The notes: a model not told the origin generated them from the sequence alone. A stretch of 59,001 nt of DNA from Actinocatenispora comari (GCF_017312725.1 NZ_BOPO01000078.1:1-59001); one strand, 5' to 3'; positions 26,589-35,074 are shown, counted from the stretch's first letter. Made by a program: numbers and translations.

Positions 26589-27908
26589 ATGAGCACGGAC
26601 CAGCTGAGCACGGACTCCTCCGACGGCGGGCGGACCGGCGCCGAGCCCGACCCGATCGACCTGCTGCGGTTCGCCACCGCGGGCAGCGTCGACGACGGGA
26701 AGTCGACGCTGATCGGCCGGCTGCTGTACGACTCGAAGTCGATCTTCACCGACCAGCTGGCCGCGGTCGAGTCGACCTCGGCGGCGCGCGGCGACGAGTA
26801 CACCAACCTGGCGCTGCTGACCGACGGGCTGCGCGCCGAGCGGGAGCAGGGCATCACGATCGACGTGGCGTACCGCTACTTCGCGACGCCGCGGCGCAAG
26901 TTCATCATCGCCGACACCCCGGGGCACATCCAGTACACCCGGAACATGGTCACCGGCGCGTCCACCGCCGACCTGGCGCTGATCCTGGTGGACGCGCGCA
27001 AGGGGCTGGTCGAGCAGTCCCGCCGGCACGCGTTCCTGTGCTCGCTGCTGCGGGTGCCGCACCTGGTGTTGTGCGTGAACAAGATGGATCTGGTCGACTA
27101 CTCGCAGCAGGTCTTCGACGACATCCACGCCGAGTTCACCGCGTTCGCCACCAAGCTCGACGCGCCGGACCTGACGGTCATCCCGATCTCCGCGCTGCAC
27201 GGCGACAACGTGGTGTCCCGGTCGGCGAAGATGCCCTGGTACGAGGGGTCCTCGCTGCTACACCACCTGGAGAACGTGCACATCGCGTCGGACCGCAACC
27301 TGGTCGACGCGCGGTTCCCGGTGCAGTACGTGATCCGGCCGCAGTCGTCCGCGCATCCCGACTACCGCGGGTACGCGGGGCAGATCGCGTCCGGGGTGTT
27401 CAAGCCGGGCGACGAGGTGATGGTGCTGCCGTCCGGGTTCACCACCCGCATCGCCGGCATCGACACCGCGGACGGCCCGGTCACCGAGGCGTTCGCGCCG
27501 ATGTCGGTGACGATCCGGCTGGACGACGAGCTCGACGTGTCCCGCGGCGACCTGATCTGCCGGCCGAACAACGCACCGGCGCAGGCGCAGGACATCGAGG
27601 CGATGGTCTGCTGGATGGACGAACAGCGACCGTTGCGGCCGCGCGGCAAGTACGCCATCAAGCACACCACGCACTCGGCCCGGGCGATGGTGCGCGACCT
27701 GCACTACCGGCTCGACGTCAACACGCTGCACCGGGACGAGTCGGCGGATTCGCTGTCGCTCAACGAGATCGGCCGGATCAAGCTGCGCACCACCCGGCCG
27801 CTGCTGGCCGACGAGTACCGCCGGAACCGCACCACCGGCGGGTTCGTGCTCATCGACGAGCAGACCAACCGCACCGTCGCCGCCGGCATGATCGTCGCCA
27901 CCGACTGA
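26589..27908 (+). CDS. cysN: sulfate adenylyltransferase subunit 1 (GTPase)
   Basis: CysN is the elongation-factor-like GTPase whose hydrolysis of GTP drives APS formation by CysD. G1 is GSVDDGKST (about residues 32-40), G3 is DTPGHIQYTRNM and G4 is NKMDLVD. Domain II/III blocks such as RGYAGQIASGVFKPGDEVMV follow. At 439 residues it ends after the GTPase and beta-barrel domains and lacks a fused APS kinase, which in this window is encoded separately at 50.1 kb. The start abuts the cysD stop, indicating a tight operon. Confidence 0.96.
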   Translation: MSTDQLSTDSSDGGRTGAEPDPIDLLRFATAGSVDDGKSTLIGRLLYDSKSIFTDQLAAVESTSAARGDEYTNLALLTDGLRAEREQGITIDVAYRYFATPRRKFIIADTPGHIQYTRNMVTGASTADLALILVDARKGLVEQSRRHAFLCSLLRVPHLVLCVNKMDLVDYSQQVFDDIHAEFTAFATKLDAPDLTVIPISALHGDNVVSRSAKMPWYEGSSLLHHLENVHIASDRNLVDARFPVQYVIRPQSSAHPDYRGYAGQIASGVFKPGDEVMVLPSGFTTRIAGIDTADGPVTEAFAPMSVTIRLDDELDVSRGDLICRPNNAPAQAQDIEAMVCWMDEQRPLRPRGKYAIKHTTHSARAMVRDLHYRLDVNTLHRDESADSLSLNEIGRIKLRTTRPLLADEYRRNRTTGGFVLIDEQTNRTVAAGMIVATD

Positions 27909-27934
27909 CCCGCGGCGCGTCGCACCGTCGCCGG

Positions 27935-28591
27935 TCAGCCGCCGAACGCCAGCCGGCCGACCGGGGGCAGGGGCGGGTGGTCCGGCGCGGCCCGGAACGC
28001 CTCGACGGCGAGCGCGACGAAGCGTCGCGAGGCGGCGACCCGGGCGGCGGTCGAGGTGCCCCGGATGCCCCTGTTGGCCATGATGATCAGGATCAGGTCG
28101 TCGAGGACGAAGTCGGCACGCAGCTGCCCGGCCCGTTGGGCCCGGGTGGCCAGCGTGTGCATCGCGGTCATCGTGTGGCTGCGTTCCGCGGCGAAGTCCA
28201 CCGCCTTCGGGTACGTGGCGACGAAGGCGTCGGTGAATCCCCGGTCGCCGGCGTGCAGCACGCAGATCTTCTCCAGTACCAGGCAGAAACCGTGCCAGGG
28301 ATCGGGATCGGCCAGGCCCTCGTCGACGATGGCGCGGCAGGTGTGCAGCTGGTCGGTGAACGCCTCGGTGACGAGGCTTTCCTTCGTCGGGAACCGTCGG
28401 TAGAGGGTGGCCGGGCCGACCCCGGCGCGCCGCGCGACCTCGCGCATCGGTACGTCCAGGCCTTCGGTGGCGAACAGCGCGCGGGCCGCGTCGACGATCC
28501 GGTCCCGGTTGTCCCGGGCATCCGAGCGCAGCGGGTCACGGCGCGTCCCGGCGCGCGCGCCGGCGCCCGGCTGAGGCAAACCATCGGTCAC
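27935..28591 (-). CDS. TetR-family transcriptional regulator
   Basis: The N-terminal TetR domain (NRDRIVDAARALFATEGLDV, then MREVARRAGVGPATLYRRFP with TKESLVTEAF) is followed by a helical ligand-binding domain with a Trp/Phe-rich entry (DPWHGFCLVLEKICVLHA). About 218 residues. The GTG at 28591 is preferred because the minus-strand -10 (TTAGCT) would place the transcript start a few bases before it; a GTG at 28600 is the alternative. It is divergent from an MDR-type oxidoreductase, with a palindromic operator between them, so it probably represses both. Confidence 0.88.
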   Translation of the reverse strand: MTDGLPQPGAGARAGTRRDPLRSDARDNRDRIVDAARALFATEGLDVPMREVARRAGVGPATLYRRFPTKESLVTEAFTDQLHTCRAIVDEGLADPDPWHGFCLVLEKICVLHAGDRGFTDAFVATYPKAVDFAAERSHTMTAMHTLATRAQRAGQLRADFVLDDLILIIMANRGIRGTSTAARVAASRRFVALAVEAFRAAPDHPPLPPVGRLAFGG

Positions 28592-28597
28592 GACTCT

Positions 28598-28612
28598 CAC
28601 TTTAGCTAAGTG
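28598..28612. promoter_or_regulatory. TetR operator overlapping divergent -10 boxes
   Basis: CACTTTAGCTAAGTG has inverted arms CACTT/AAGTG around TTAGCTAA, which is itself a perfect palindrome. TTAGCT can be read as a -10 box on either strand, so the same site could serve both the TetR gene and the oxidoreductase gene and be covered by TetR. The function is inferred from position and symmetry. Confidence 0.6.
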
Positions 28613-28682
28613 GACGCCGGCGTCCGTTACGTTCGAGGTCGCCGGTCGGGAGCACCCGATCCACGAGTACGAGGAGACGCCG

Positions 28683-29660
28683 GTGCGGGCAGTCACGATC
28701 CAGACGTTCGGCGACCCGGCGGGCCTGGCCGTCGTCGACCTCCCGGCGCCGGTACCGGCGGCCGGCCAGGTACTGATCGCCGTCGAGGCGATCGGGGTCT
28801 CCGGCGCCGACGCGATGATCCGCCGCGGCACCCTGGACGGGTACGGCTTCCGGCCCGGCCACGTGCCCGGCAGCGAGGTGGCGGGGGTGGTCACCGCGGT
28901 CGGCGGCGGCGTCGACGGTTCCTGGCTGGGTCGCCGGGTGTGGGCGTTCACCGGCCTGAGCGGCGGGTACGCCCAGCAGGCGGTCGCCCCGGTCGGGGAG
29001 ATCCTGCCGCTGCCCGGCGGGCTGTCCGCCGCCGCGGCCGTGACGCTGGGCAGCTCCGGCGTGGTCGCCCACTTCGCGCTGGCGCACGCCCGCTTCGCCG
29101 CCGGCGAGTCGGTACTGGTGCGGGGCGCCGCCGGCAGCATCGGGATCACCGCCGTCCAGCTCGCGGCCGCGGCCGGCGCCGGCGCGGTGGCGGTCACCAC
29201 CTCCTCGGCCCGGCGCGGCGAGCGGCTCCGCGAGCTCGGCGCCACCCACGTACTCGACCGCGCCGGCACCGTGGGCCGTGCCGGAGCCGGCGCCGACGCG
29301 CCGGACCACTACGACGTGGTGCTCGACATCGTGGCCGGCCCGGACCTGCCGTCGTTCCTCGGTCGGCTCGCCCCGAACGGCCGGCTGGTCGCGGTGGGCG
29401 CGATCGCCGGCCCGCCGCCCGCGGACTTCGGCATGACCCTGTTCGCGGCGTTCCAGCGGTCGCTGTCGTTCGGTACGTTCAGCGCCGACACGGTGCCGCT
29501 GACCGACCGCCAGGCAGTACGGGCGGAGCAGTTCGCCGCCGCGGGCCGCGGCGAGCTGCGCACCGTGGTACACGAGGTGCTTCCGCTGGCGCAGGCGGCA
29601 TCGGCACATCGCAGCATGGACGCCGGCGAGGTCTTCGGCCGCATCGTGCTGACCCCGTAG
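28683..29660 (+). CDS. NADP-dependent zinc-independent oxidoreductase (quinone reductase-like MDR)
   Basis: This 325-residue medium-chain dehydrogenase/reductase is of the quinone oxidoreductase type. The opening MRAVTIQTFGDPAGLAVVDL, the substrate-domain stretch GHVPGSEVAGVVTAVG and the nucleotide loop VLVRGAAGSIGITAVQLA (about residues 140-157) are typical. Zinc-ligand cysteines are absent, so it should be a zinc-free quinone or enone reductase. GAGGAGA precedes the GTG start. Divergence from a TetR gene with a shared operator suggests induction by a small electrophile. It converges with the TNT gene 18 bp downstream. Confidence 0.88.
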   Translation: MRAVTIQTFGDPAGLAVVDLPAPVPAAGQVLIAVEAIGVSGADAMIRRGTLDGYGFRPGHVPGSEVAGVVTAVGGGVDGSWLGRRVWAFTGLSGGYAQQAVAPVGEILPLPGGLSAAAAVTLGSSGVVAHFALAHARFAAGESVLVRGAAGSIGITAVQLAAAAGAGAVAVTTSSARRGERLRELGATHVLDRAGTVGRAGAGADAPDHYDVVLDIVAGPDLPSFLGRLAPNGRLVAVGAIAGPPPADFGMTLFAAFQRSLSFGTFSADTVPLTDRQAVRAEQFAAAGRGELRTVVHEVLPLAQAASAHRSMDAGEVFGRIVLTP

Positions 29661-29678
29661 GGCCCCGACCGGCGGAGC

Positions 29679-30527
29679 TCACGCCCCGCGCGTGGCCGCC
29701 GGGTTCTCCTCGGTGAGGTAGTGGTTGGCGAGCAGCCAGGTGACGGTGAGCGCGGTGCCGGCGGCCGGGACGTAGGCGGGGTCGAGCTTGAACTGACGGC
29801 CGTGCCCGGGCTGGCCGAACCAGGCCGCGATCGGCCCGGCGTCCACGTCGAACGGCCGGACCACGCAGTACTCGTGGTAGTTGCTGCCCGGGGTGCCGTC
29901 CGGGGTGTCGAGGTTCTGCGGCGGCAGCGCCCGCTGCGCGAACGGGGTACCGGTCGGGGCGAGGTACCCGCCGCCCGGGTAGCCGAACCGGTCGAGGTGT
30001 TCGCCGGGCAGCAGCGTCTCGCGGTGTTCGACCGGCCGGCCGTCGCGGACCACGAACCCGTCGTCCGGCGGGTACACCCACCGGTCGCCGTCGCGGTAGC
30101 GCGCCTCGAACGTCGCCTCGGTCATCCCGCCGAGCCGCCGGTACCCGTGCAGCAGCGCGCCGACCGGCCGGTGGTGCGGCAGCGGCTGCGGGCCGAGGTA
30201 CGCCTTGTCCCGGAAGTACCGCCGGGTCGGCTCGGCGTTCGCCGGCGTGCCGGCATGGCAGCCGCTCGCCGGGCGCGTCTCGCCGGCGGGACGCGCCGCG
30301 CCGGACCCTGGTGAGCGCACGGAGTCGGTCGCGGGACGGGCGATGCCGGATCCCGCCGGGCTCGCGGATCCGGTCGCGGGACGGGTGAGGGCGGAACTGG
30401 TCGGGCTCGCGGATCCGGTCCCGGGACGGGCGGCGGCGGGACCCGCTGGGTGCGCGGCCGCCGGGACGGCGGGGACGGCGACGAGTGCGGCGGTGGCGGC
30501 GGCCACGACCAGGCGACGGATCCTCAC
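29679..30527 (-). CDS. secreted protein with TNT (tuberculosis necrotizing toxin-like) domain
   Basis: A Sec signal peptide (RIRRLVVAAATAALVAVPAV, ending near AAAH, about residues 1-26) is followed by a ~75-residue Pro/Ala/Ser linker built of RPATGS-type repeats. The C-terminal TNT domain (about 135-282) shows LDRFGYPGGGYLAPTGTPF, RALPPQNLDTP, then VRPFDVDAGPIAAWFGQPG and RQFKLDP. TNT domains are NAD(P)+ glycohydrolases first described in the CpnT toxin of Mycobacterium tuberculosis. The conserved Arg (DRFG) and Gln (GRQF) expected at the active site are present. The GTG at 30527 has GGAGGT upstream. No immunity gene is evident next to it. Target and export fate are unknown. Confidence 0.85.
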   Translation of the reverse strand: MRIRRLVVAAATAALVAVPAVPAAAHPAGPAAARPGTGSASPTSSALTRPATGSASPAGSGIARPATDSVRSPGSGAARPAGETRPASGCHAGTPANAEPTRRYFRDKAYLGPQPLPHHRPVGALLHGYRRLGGMTEATFEARYRDGDRWVYPPDDGFVVRDGRPVEHRETLLPGEHLDRFGYPGGGYLAPTGTPFAQRALPPQNLDTPDGTPGSNYHEYCVVRPFDVDAGPIAAWFGQPGHGRQFKLDPAYVPAAGTALTVTWLLANHYLTEENPAATRGA

Positions 30528-30617
30528 GAACGAACCTCCGGCGGACGACGACGGTGTCCGCCTCATCTTCCCGATTCGGCCGGTGAATGACGGCCATTCG
30601 CCAGAAAAGTGGCGAGG

Positions 30618-31073
30618 TCAGTCGTCGTCGCGGGCGGCCTGCAGGGTCGCTTCCATCCGGCGCATCAGCCGTACCGCGTCGGCGCGCTGGCGCGGGGTCA
30701 TGTCCCGGGTGGTGATGGTCTCCAGGTCGGCCCAGACCCGTTCGACCGCGGGCCGCAGGTCGCGACCGGCCCTGGTCAGCGACACCACCCGGGCGCGCCG
30801 GTCGCTGGGCGACCCGGTACGGGTGAGCAGGCCCTGCTGTTCGAGGCTGCGGACGGTGCGGGCGACCGTGGACGGGTCGAGGCCCAGCGCCTTGGCCAGC
30901 TCGGACTGGGACCGGTGGTCGGTCTCCCACAGCTGCATCAGCAGCAGCTCCTGGCCCGGGTAGAGCCCGACCCGCTGCAGCAGCTCGCCGGCGACCAGCC
31001 AGTGCGCCCGGGCCAGCCGCGGCACCATCGCGCTGACCGGGCCGACCGGGGTCGGCTGTTGGTTGGTGGGCAC
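30618..31073 (-). CDS. MarR-family transcriptional regulator
   Basis: A 151-residue winged-helix protein of the MarR family. The recognition region is HRSQSELAKALGLDPSTVAR, followed by TVRSLEQQGLLTRTGSPSDR and the wing RRARVVSLTRAGRDL. The GTG at 31073 opens the conserved part; the frame continues upstream without conservation. It is divergent from an NmrA-type gene, and two identical palindromes lie between them, which fits binding as two dimers. Ligand unknown. The TNT gene starts about 90 bp past its end on the same strand. Confidence 0.9.
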   Translation of the reverse strand: MPTNQQPTPVGPVSAMVPRLARAHWLVAGELLQRVGLYPGQELLLMQLWETDHRSQSELAKALGLDPSTVARTVRSLEQQGLLTRTGSPSDRRARVVSLTRAGRDLRPAVERVWADLETITTRDMTPRQRADAVRLMRRMEATLQAARDDD

Positions 31074-31129
31074 ACCACACGATAACCCGGCTCCGGGCCG
31101 GCTATGAGAATCCTCTCGGCCGGAATAGA

Positions 31130-31160
31130 TGGCATGCCACCTATTATCGATGGCATGCCA
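31130..31160. promoter_or_regulatory. paired MarR operators
   Basis: The perfect palindrome TGGCATGCCA occurs at 31130-31139 and again at 31151-31160, with starts exactly 21 bp apart (two helical turns). Between them TATTAT (31142-31147) looks like the -10 box of the NmrA-type gene. Occupancy by MarR dimers on the same DNA face would block that promoter. Confidence 0.8.
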
Positions 31161-31182
31161 ATCAACTCCGACGGAGGTAGTC

Positions 31183-32031
31183 ATGGCTGACGATGTGATC
31201 GTGGTCCTCGGCGGTACCGGCCGGCAGGGCGGCGCGGTGGCGCGTGAGCTGCTGCGCCGCGGCCACCCGGTCCGGGCGGTGGTGCGCGACCCGGCGAAGG
31301 CGCGGCCACTCGCCGCCGCGGGCGCCGAACTGGTCCGCGGCGACCTGGACGACCCGGCGTCCCTCGACGCCGCGCTGACCGGCGCGCACGGGGTGTTCAG
31401 CGTGCAGACGTTCACCGGCCCGGACGGCCTGGCCGGCGAGGTACGGCAGGGCCGGGCGGTCGCCGATGCCGCGGCCCGCGCCGGCGTCCGGCACCTGGTG
31501 TACGCCTCGGTCGCCGGCGCCGAGCGGGACAGCTGCATCCCGCACTTCGAGAGCAAGTACGAGGTGGAACGGCACATCGCCGAGCTGGGGCTGCCCGCGA
31601 CGATCCTGCGGCCGGTGTTCTTCCTGGACAACTTCGCCGGGATGGGGCCGCAGCCGGCCGACGGCGGTGGTCAGGTGCTGACGCTCGCGCTGCCGCCGGA
31701 CGTCCCGCTGCAGATGATCGCCAGCCGCGACATCGGGGTGTTCGCCGCGGACGCGTTCGAGCAGCCGGAGACCTCCCTCGGCAGCGCGGTGGAGATCGCC
31801 GGCGACGAGCTGACACCCACCCGCATCGCCGAGGTGTTCACCGAGGTGACCGGCGAGCCGACGACGTTCCGCTCGCAGCCGGTGGAGGAGCTGCGGGCGT
31901 ACTCGGCCGAGATGGCGACGATGTTCGCCTGGTTCGCCGAGGCGGGCTTCCGTGCCGACCTGCCCGCGCTGCGCCGGCTCCACCCCGACCTGACGACCCT
32001 CGCCGACTGGCTCCGCGCCCGTACCGACTGA
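31183..32031 (+). CDS. NmrA-like NAD(P)-binding protein
   Basis: This atypical short-chain dehydrogenase of the NmrA/HSCARG group has 282 residues. The dinucleotide loop [20 protein letters not shown] (about residues 6-25) is followed by family segments [10 protein letters not shown]-like [28 protein letters not shown] and [12 protein letters not shown]. The Tyr-Lys dyad of classical SDRs is lacking, so it may be a redox sensor or a reductase acting on quinones or azo compounds. GGAGGT precedes the ATG at 31183. It is probably repressed by the divergent MarR protein. Confidence 0.87.
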   Translation: MADDVIVVLGGTGRQGGAVARELLRRGHPVRAVVRDPAKARPLAAAGAELVRGDLDDPASLDAALTGAHGVFSVQTFTGPDGLAGEVRQGRAVADAAARAGVRHLVYASVAGAERDSCIPHFESKYEVERHIAELGLPATILRPVFFLDNFAGMGPQPADGGGQVLTLALPPDVPLQMIASRDIGVFAADAFEQPETSLGSAVEIAGDELTPTRIAEVFTEVTGEPTTFRSQPVEELRAYSAEMATMFAWFAEAGFRADLPALRRLHPDLTTLADWLRARTD

Positions 32032-32032
32032 G

Positions 32033-32089
32033 CCGTGCCGCCGCCATTGCCTTGCCGCGTGGGCGATTCCGGCGCGGGCGGCGGCACGG
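32033..32089. terminator. long inverted repeat between convergent genes
   Basis: CCGTGCCGCCGCC (32033-32045) and GGCGGCGGCACGG (32077-32089) are perfect inverted copies 31 bp apart, lying between the NmrA stop and the stop of the glycosyltransferase on the other strand. There is no T-tract. A bidirectional terminator is the simplest reading. Confidence 0.55.
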
Positions 32090-32106
32090 TCGACCGGCCG
32101 CGGGGG

Positions 32107-33081
32107 TCAGATGCCGCGGCCGCGACGGTGCAGGGTGGACAGGACCGACTCGACGCGGACCAGCCGGGCCGCGGCGGCCAGCGCGATCGCGGCGCGCGGC
32201 TCGCGCGGGTTGCGGCGCAACGACCGGCCCGCGTACCGCACCGCCGCGCGCCGTTCGCCGGCCGCGGCGTGCCAGCAGGCGAGCTGCCCGTACAGCCGGG
32301 CGGCGCCGGGGCGGCAGGCGGACAGCTCGGGATGCCGGTCCAGCATCCAGTGCAGCGAGTCGATCTTCGTCCGGTACTGGTGGGTGAAGAACGAGCCGCC
32401 CCACCGCACCCGGGTCAGCGGCCGGTCGACGTGCACGATCGGGCGCCGCCGGGCGGCGCGCAGCAGCAGGTCGTAGTCCTCGTTCTGGCTGCCGGGGGCG
32501 TCCTCGGCGACCAGTCCGAGCCGGTCGGTGGCGAGCGCGTCGGCGCGGATCAGGAACGTCGACGCGTGCAGCATGGACATCCGGGACCGCGCCAGGTCGG
32601 CCAGGTCGACCACGTCGGTGCCGGCGAGCCGGGGCCGCACCGCCCCGCCGTACTCGACCTCGATGCCGCAGGTGGCGAACTCGGCGCCGGGATGCGCGGC
32701 GAGCGCGGCGACCTGCGCGGCGAGCTTGCCCGGCAGCCACACGTCGTCGTCGTCGCAGAACGCCACCAGCGGTACGTCCATGGTGGACAGTGCGGCGATG
32801 CCGGTGTTGCGGGCTCCGGCCAGCCCGGCGGTACGGTCGTTGCGCAGCACGGTGACCCGCTCGCCGGCGAGGTCGCTGTCCGGCTCGGCCCGGTCGAAGA
32901 CCACCACGACCCGCACCGCGCCGCGGTAGCGCTGCCCGAGCACCGACGCGATGGCCTCCCGCACCTGTACCGGCCGGTCGTGCGTCGCGATCACCACCCC
33001 CACCGCCGGAGCAGCCGCTGCGAGCGGCCGGTGCGTGCCGGTGCCGTCATCCACTGTGGACGGTCCGCGGTGGTCGGTCAT
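32107..33081 (-). CDS. family 2 glycosyltransferase
   Basis: This GT-A fold glycosyltransferase has 324 residues. The N-terminal nucleotide-sugar site is VGVVIATHDRPVQVREAIAS, and the metal-binding region is VAFCDDDDVWLPGKLAA (about residues 108-124). ARNTGIAAL and an acceptor-site EDYDLLLRAA lie further on. A helical, positively charged tail follows. Its ATG overlaps the stop of the upstream sulfotransferase (ATGA, 33078-33081), so the sugar transferase and sulfotransferase are co-translated. It probably extends the lipid-linked repeat unit of the exopolysaccharide. Sugar specificity is unknown. Confidence 0.9.
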   Translation of the reverse strand: MTDHRGPSTVDDGTGTHRPLAAAAPAVGVVIATHDRPVQVREAIASVLGQRYRGAVRVVVVFDRAEPDSDLAGERVTVLRNDRTAGLAGARNTGIAALSTMDVPLVAFCDDDDVWLPGKLAAQVAALAAHPGAEFATCGIEVEYGGAVRPRLAGTDVVDLADLARSRMSMLHASTFLIRADALATDRLGLVAEDAPGSQNEDYDLLLRAARRRPIVHVDRPLTRVRWGGSFFTHQYRTKIDSLHWMLDRHPELSACRPGAARLYGQLACWHAAAGERRAAVRYAGRSLRRNPREPRAAIALAAAARLVRVESVLSTLHRRGRGI

Positions 33082-34040
33082 CGGGACGCTCCGGCGGGGA
33101 CGGGACGGCGGACGGTGCCCAGCGAGTAGCCGTACGCGCCGAGCAGCGGTGCGGTGAGCGCCCCGACCAGCCGCCGGCTCGGCGCCGGCAGTTCGGCCCG
33201 CCAGGCGTCGTCGCAGCGCAGTTCGATGTCGCCGGTGAGGAACCGCATCGGGTTGCCCGCGGCGCTGTGGCAGCGGCCCAGCCGGGCGCCGCGGTCGGTC
33301 AGGAACTCCGGCGGGCGCGGCTGCGGGGGCAGGTCGGCGAACCGGCGGATCTCCTCCACCGCGGCGGCCGGTGCCGCGACGAACTGCTCGTACCGCACCC
33401 GGTGCACCGGGGTGCCGAGCCGTTCCAGTACGCCGAACGCCGCGTTGTGCGCGTTCCACAGCAGCGCCGACCGGGCCGGCGGGTAGCGGGTCATCTCGGC
33501 GCTGCCGTCCGCCTCCGGCCGTACCCGGGTCCGGGTCCACGAGTACGCGACGCCGCGCGGGTCGCGTACCACGTGCACCACCCGCAGGTCGACATCGCGC
33601 TGCCAGCGCAGGCAGAACGCCAGCGACGCGTGCTTGGACGAGTCGACCACCACCGACGCGTCCGCGACCGTCGCCGCCGCGCGGTAGATCCGCAGGTACG
33701 CCTCGGTGTACTCGGCGACCAGCCGGGCCCGCACGGTGCGCAGCCGGGGCGCGGCGAGCTCCGGCAGGTACCGGGTGCGTTCGATCGCGTCGCGCAGCCC
33801 GATCACCCGCAGCGCCAGGTCGGCGTTCCAGCCGCCGAACGCCTCGATACCGACCTCGCGCCAGAACGCGCAGCGGGAGAACCGTTCGCCGCAGCCGCAC
33901 CGCTCGTCGTCGAGCACGTCGCGGCGCCACAGGTGCACGACCTCGCCGAGGCCGCAGACGCCGGGCAACTCGCCCAGGATCCGTTCGATCAGCGTGGTGC
34001 CGCTGCGGCCGAGCCCGCCCAGGAACAGCACACGTACCAC
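33078..34040 (-). CDS. PAPS-dependent sulfotransferase (first)
   Basis: This 320-residue cytosolic sulfotransferase has the 5'-phosphosulfate loop VLFLGGLGRSGTTLIERIL at its very N-terminus. A 3'-phosphate-binding region follows (VVVDSSKHASLAF, then VVHVVRDPRGVAYSWTRTR). Both are needed to bind PAPS. A CGCGERFSRCAFW cysteine-rich segment lies at about residues 40-55. The GTG at 34040 places the P-loop at the usual distance from the start. The open frame continues upstream over the promoter and is not translated in my reading. It is translationally coupled to a GT2 gene and divergent from a GT26 gene, so its acceptor is probably a polysaccharide or its lipid-linked precursor. Confidence 0.87.
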   Translation of the reverse strand: MVRVLFLGGLGRSGTTLIERILGELPGVCGLGEVVHLWRRDVLDDERCGCGERFSRCAFWREVGIEAFGGWNADLALRVIGLRDAIERTRYLPELAAPRLRTVRARLVAEYTEAYLRIYRAAATVADASVVVDSSKHASLAFCLRWQRDVDLRVVHVVRDPRGVAYSWTRTRVRPEADGSAEMTRYPPARSALLWNAHNAAFGVLERLGTPVHRVRYEQFVAAPAAAVEEIRRFADLPPQPRPPEFLTDRGARLGRCHSAAGNPMRFLTGDIELRCDDAWRAELPAPSRRLVGALTAPLLGAYGYSLGTVRRPVPAGASR

Positions 34041-34095
34041 GGATGTCCTCGCTTCCCGCGCTCGGTGTCCGGCCGTGGGGCCCCGGATCCGCAGG

Positions 34096-34189
34096 CCCGG
34101 GTACAGCGCCCCCGGGTACAACGACGGTTCGCGAATGTAGTCACTATCGGTATGTACTTGCGAACGATGTGTAGTTTCTCGGCTAGGGT
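34096..34189. promoter_or_regulatory. divergent promoter region of the GT26 and sulfotransferase genes
   Basis: CCCGGGTACA occurs twice in direct orientation (34096-34105 and 34111-34120). GTTCGC (34127-34132) and GCGAAC (34160-34165) are inverted copies 33 bp apart, about three helical turns. TAGGGT (34184-34189) is a -10 box 8 nt before the GT26 ATG, which has no Shine-Dalgarno site. The region is distinctly AT-richer than its surroundings. A regulator binding both genes is inferred. Confidence 0.55.
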
Positions 34190-34197
34190 CTCGGCTC

Positions 34198-35019
34198 ATG
34201 CCGGTCCCCGTCACCGATCGCGTCGTGCTCGCCGACGTCGCCTTCCACCCGTACACCGAGGCCGAACTGGTCGCCGCCGTCGCCGCCGAGTCCGCTGCCG
34301 GCCGGGGCGGCACGATCGTCACACCCAACATCGACATCCTGCGGCTGACCAGGCGCGACACCGAGGCACGCGGGCACGTCGCGGCGGCCAGCTACGTGGT
34401 CGCGGACGGTACCCCGCTGGTCTGGGCGAGCCGGCTCGCCGGCGCGGCGCTACCGGAACGGGTGGCCGGCTCGAACCTGATCTGGTCGCTGTCCGCCGCC
34501 CTCGCCGCCCGAACCGGCTCGGTGTACCTGCTGGGCGGGCCTCCGGGCGTCGCCGACCGGGCCGGCACCGTGCTCGCGCAGCGGTACCCGGGGCTGTCGG
34601 TCGCCGGCACGGCGTCCCCGTCGTACGGTTTCTTCGACGATCCGGCCGAACTCGACGCGGTGTGCGCCGCCGTCGTCGCCGCCCGGCCCGACCTCGTGTT
34701 CGTCGGACTCGGCTTCCCCAAGCAGGAACGGCTGATCGCCCGGCTGGTACCGGAGCTGCCGCGCTGCTGGTTCGTCGGCTGCGGCGCCGCGATCGGGTTC
34801 GTCGCCGGCGAGCAGCGGCGCGCGCCGGCGTGGATGCAACGTACCGGGCTGGAATGGTTGCACCGGTTGGCATCCGAGCCGAGCCGACTGGCCCGCCGGT
34901 ACCTGGTGCACGACCTGCCGTTCGCGGCCCGGCTGCTGCTGGCCGCCGCCGCGCACCGGGCGCCGTGGCCCGGCGGGCCCCGACCGTCCGCGGTGGCTTC
35001 CGCCGGCGACCGCCCCTGA
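34198..35019 (+). CDS. WecG/TagA/CpsF-family glycosyltransferase (GT26)
   Basis: GT26 enzymes add the second sugar (often N-acetylmannosamine or its uronate) to a polyprenyl-diphosphate-linked sugar in teichoic acid, ECA or capsule assembly. Diagnostic segments are VVTPN-type IVTPNIDILRLTRRD, YVVADGTPLVWASRL, VYLLGGPPGVADRAG and VFVGLGFPKQERLIA, then FVGCGAAIGFVAGEQRRAP. The 273-residue length is normal. The ATG looks leaderless. With the priming sugar transferase at 23.1 kb it could complete the first disaccharide of the repeat unit. It is divergent from the sulfotransferase/GT2 pair. Confidence 0.92.
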   Translation: MPVPVTDRVVLADVAFHPYTEAELVAAVAAESAAGRGGTIVTPNIDILRLTRRDTEARGHVAAASYVVADGTPLVWASRLAGAALPERVAGSNLIWSLSAALAARTGSVYLLGGPPGVADRAGTVLAQRYPGLSVAGTASPSYGFFDDPAELDAVCAAVVAARPDLVFVGLGFPKQERLIARLVPELPRCWFVGCGAAIGFVAGEQRRAPAWMQRTGLEWLHRLASEPSRLARRYLVHDLPFAARLLLAAAAHRAPWPGGPRPSAVASAGDRP

Positions 35020-35074
35020 ACCCCCGGCCCGGCCGGCGCTCGACCAGGGGCTCCGCCGACGACCGACCCGGAAC

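Noticed and set aside
25547-28609. Plus-strand frame of about 1,000 codons across cysD and cysN
   Set aside because: It runs out of phase with the two clear sulfate adenylyltransferase genes and reads as Arg/Ala/Gly shadow sequence.
29303-29678. An immunity protein gene for the TNT domain on either strand
   Set aside because: The neighbouring DNA is the 3' end of a clear MDR oxidoreductase; only shadow frames remain.
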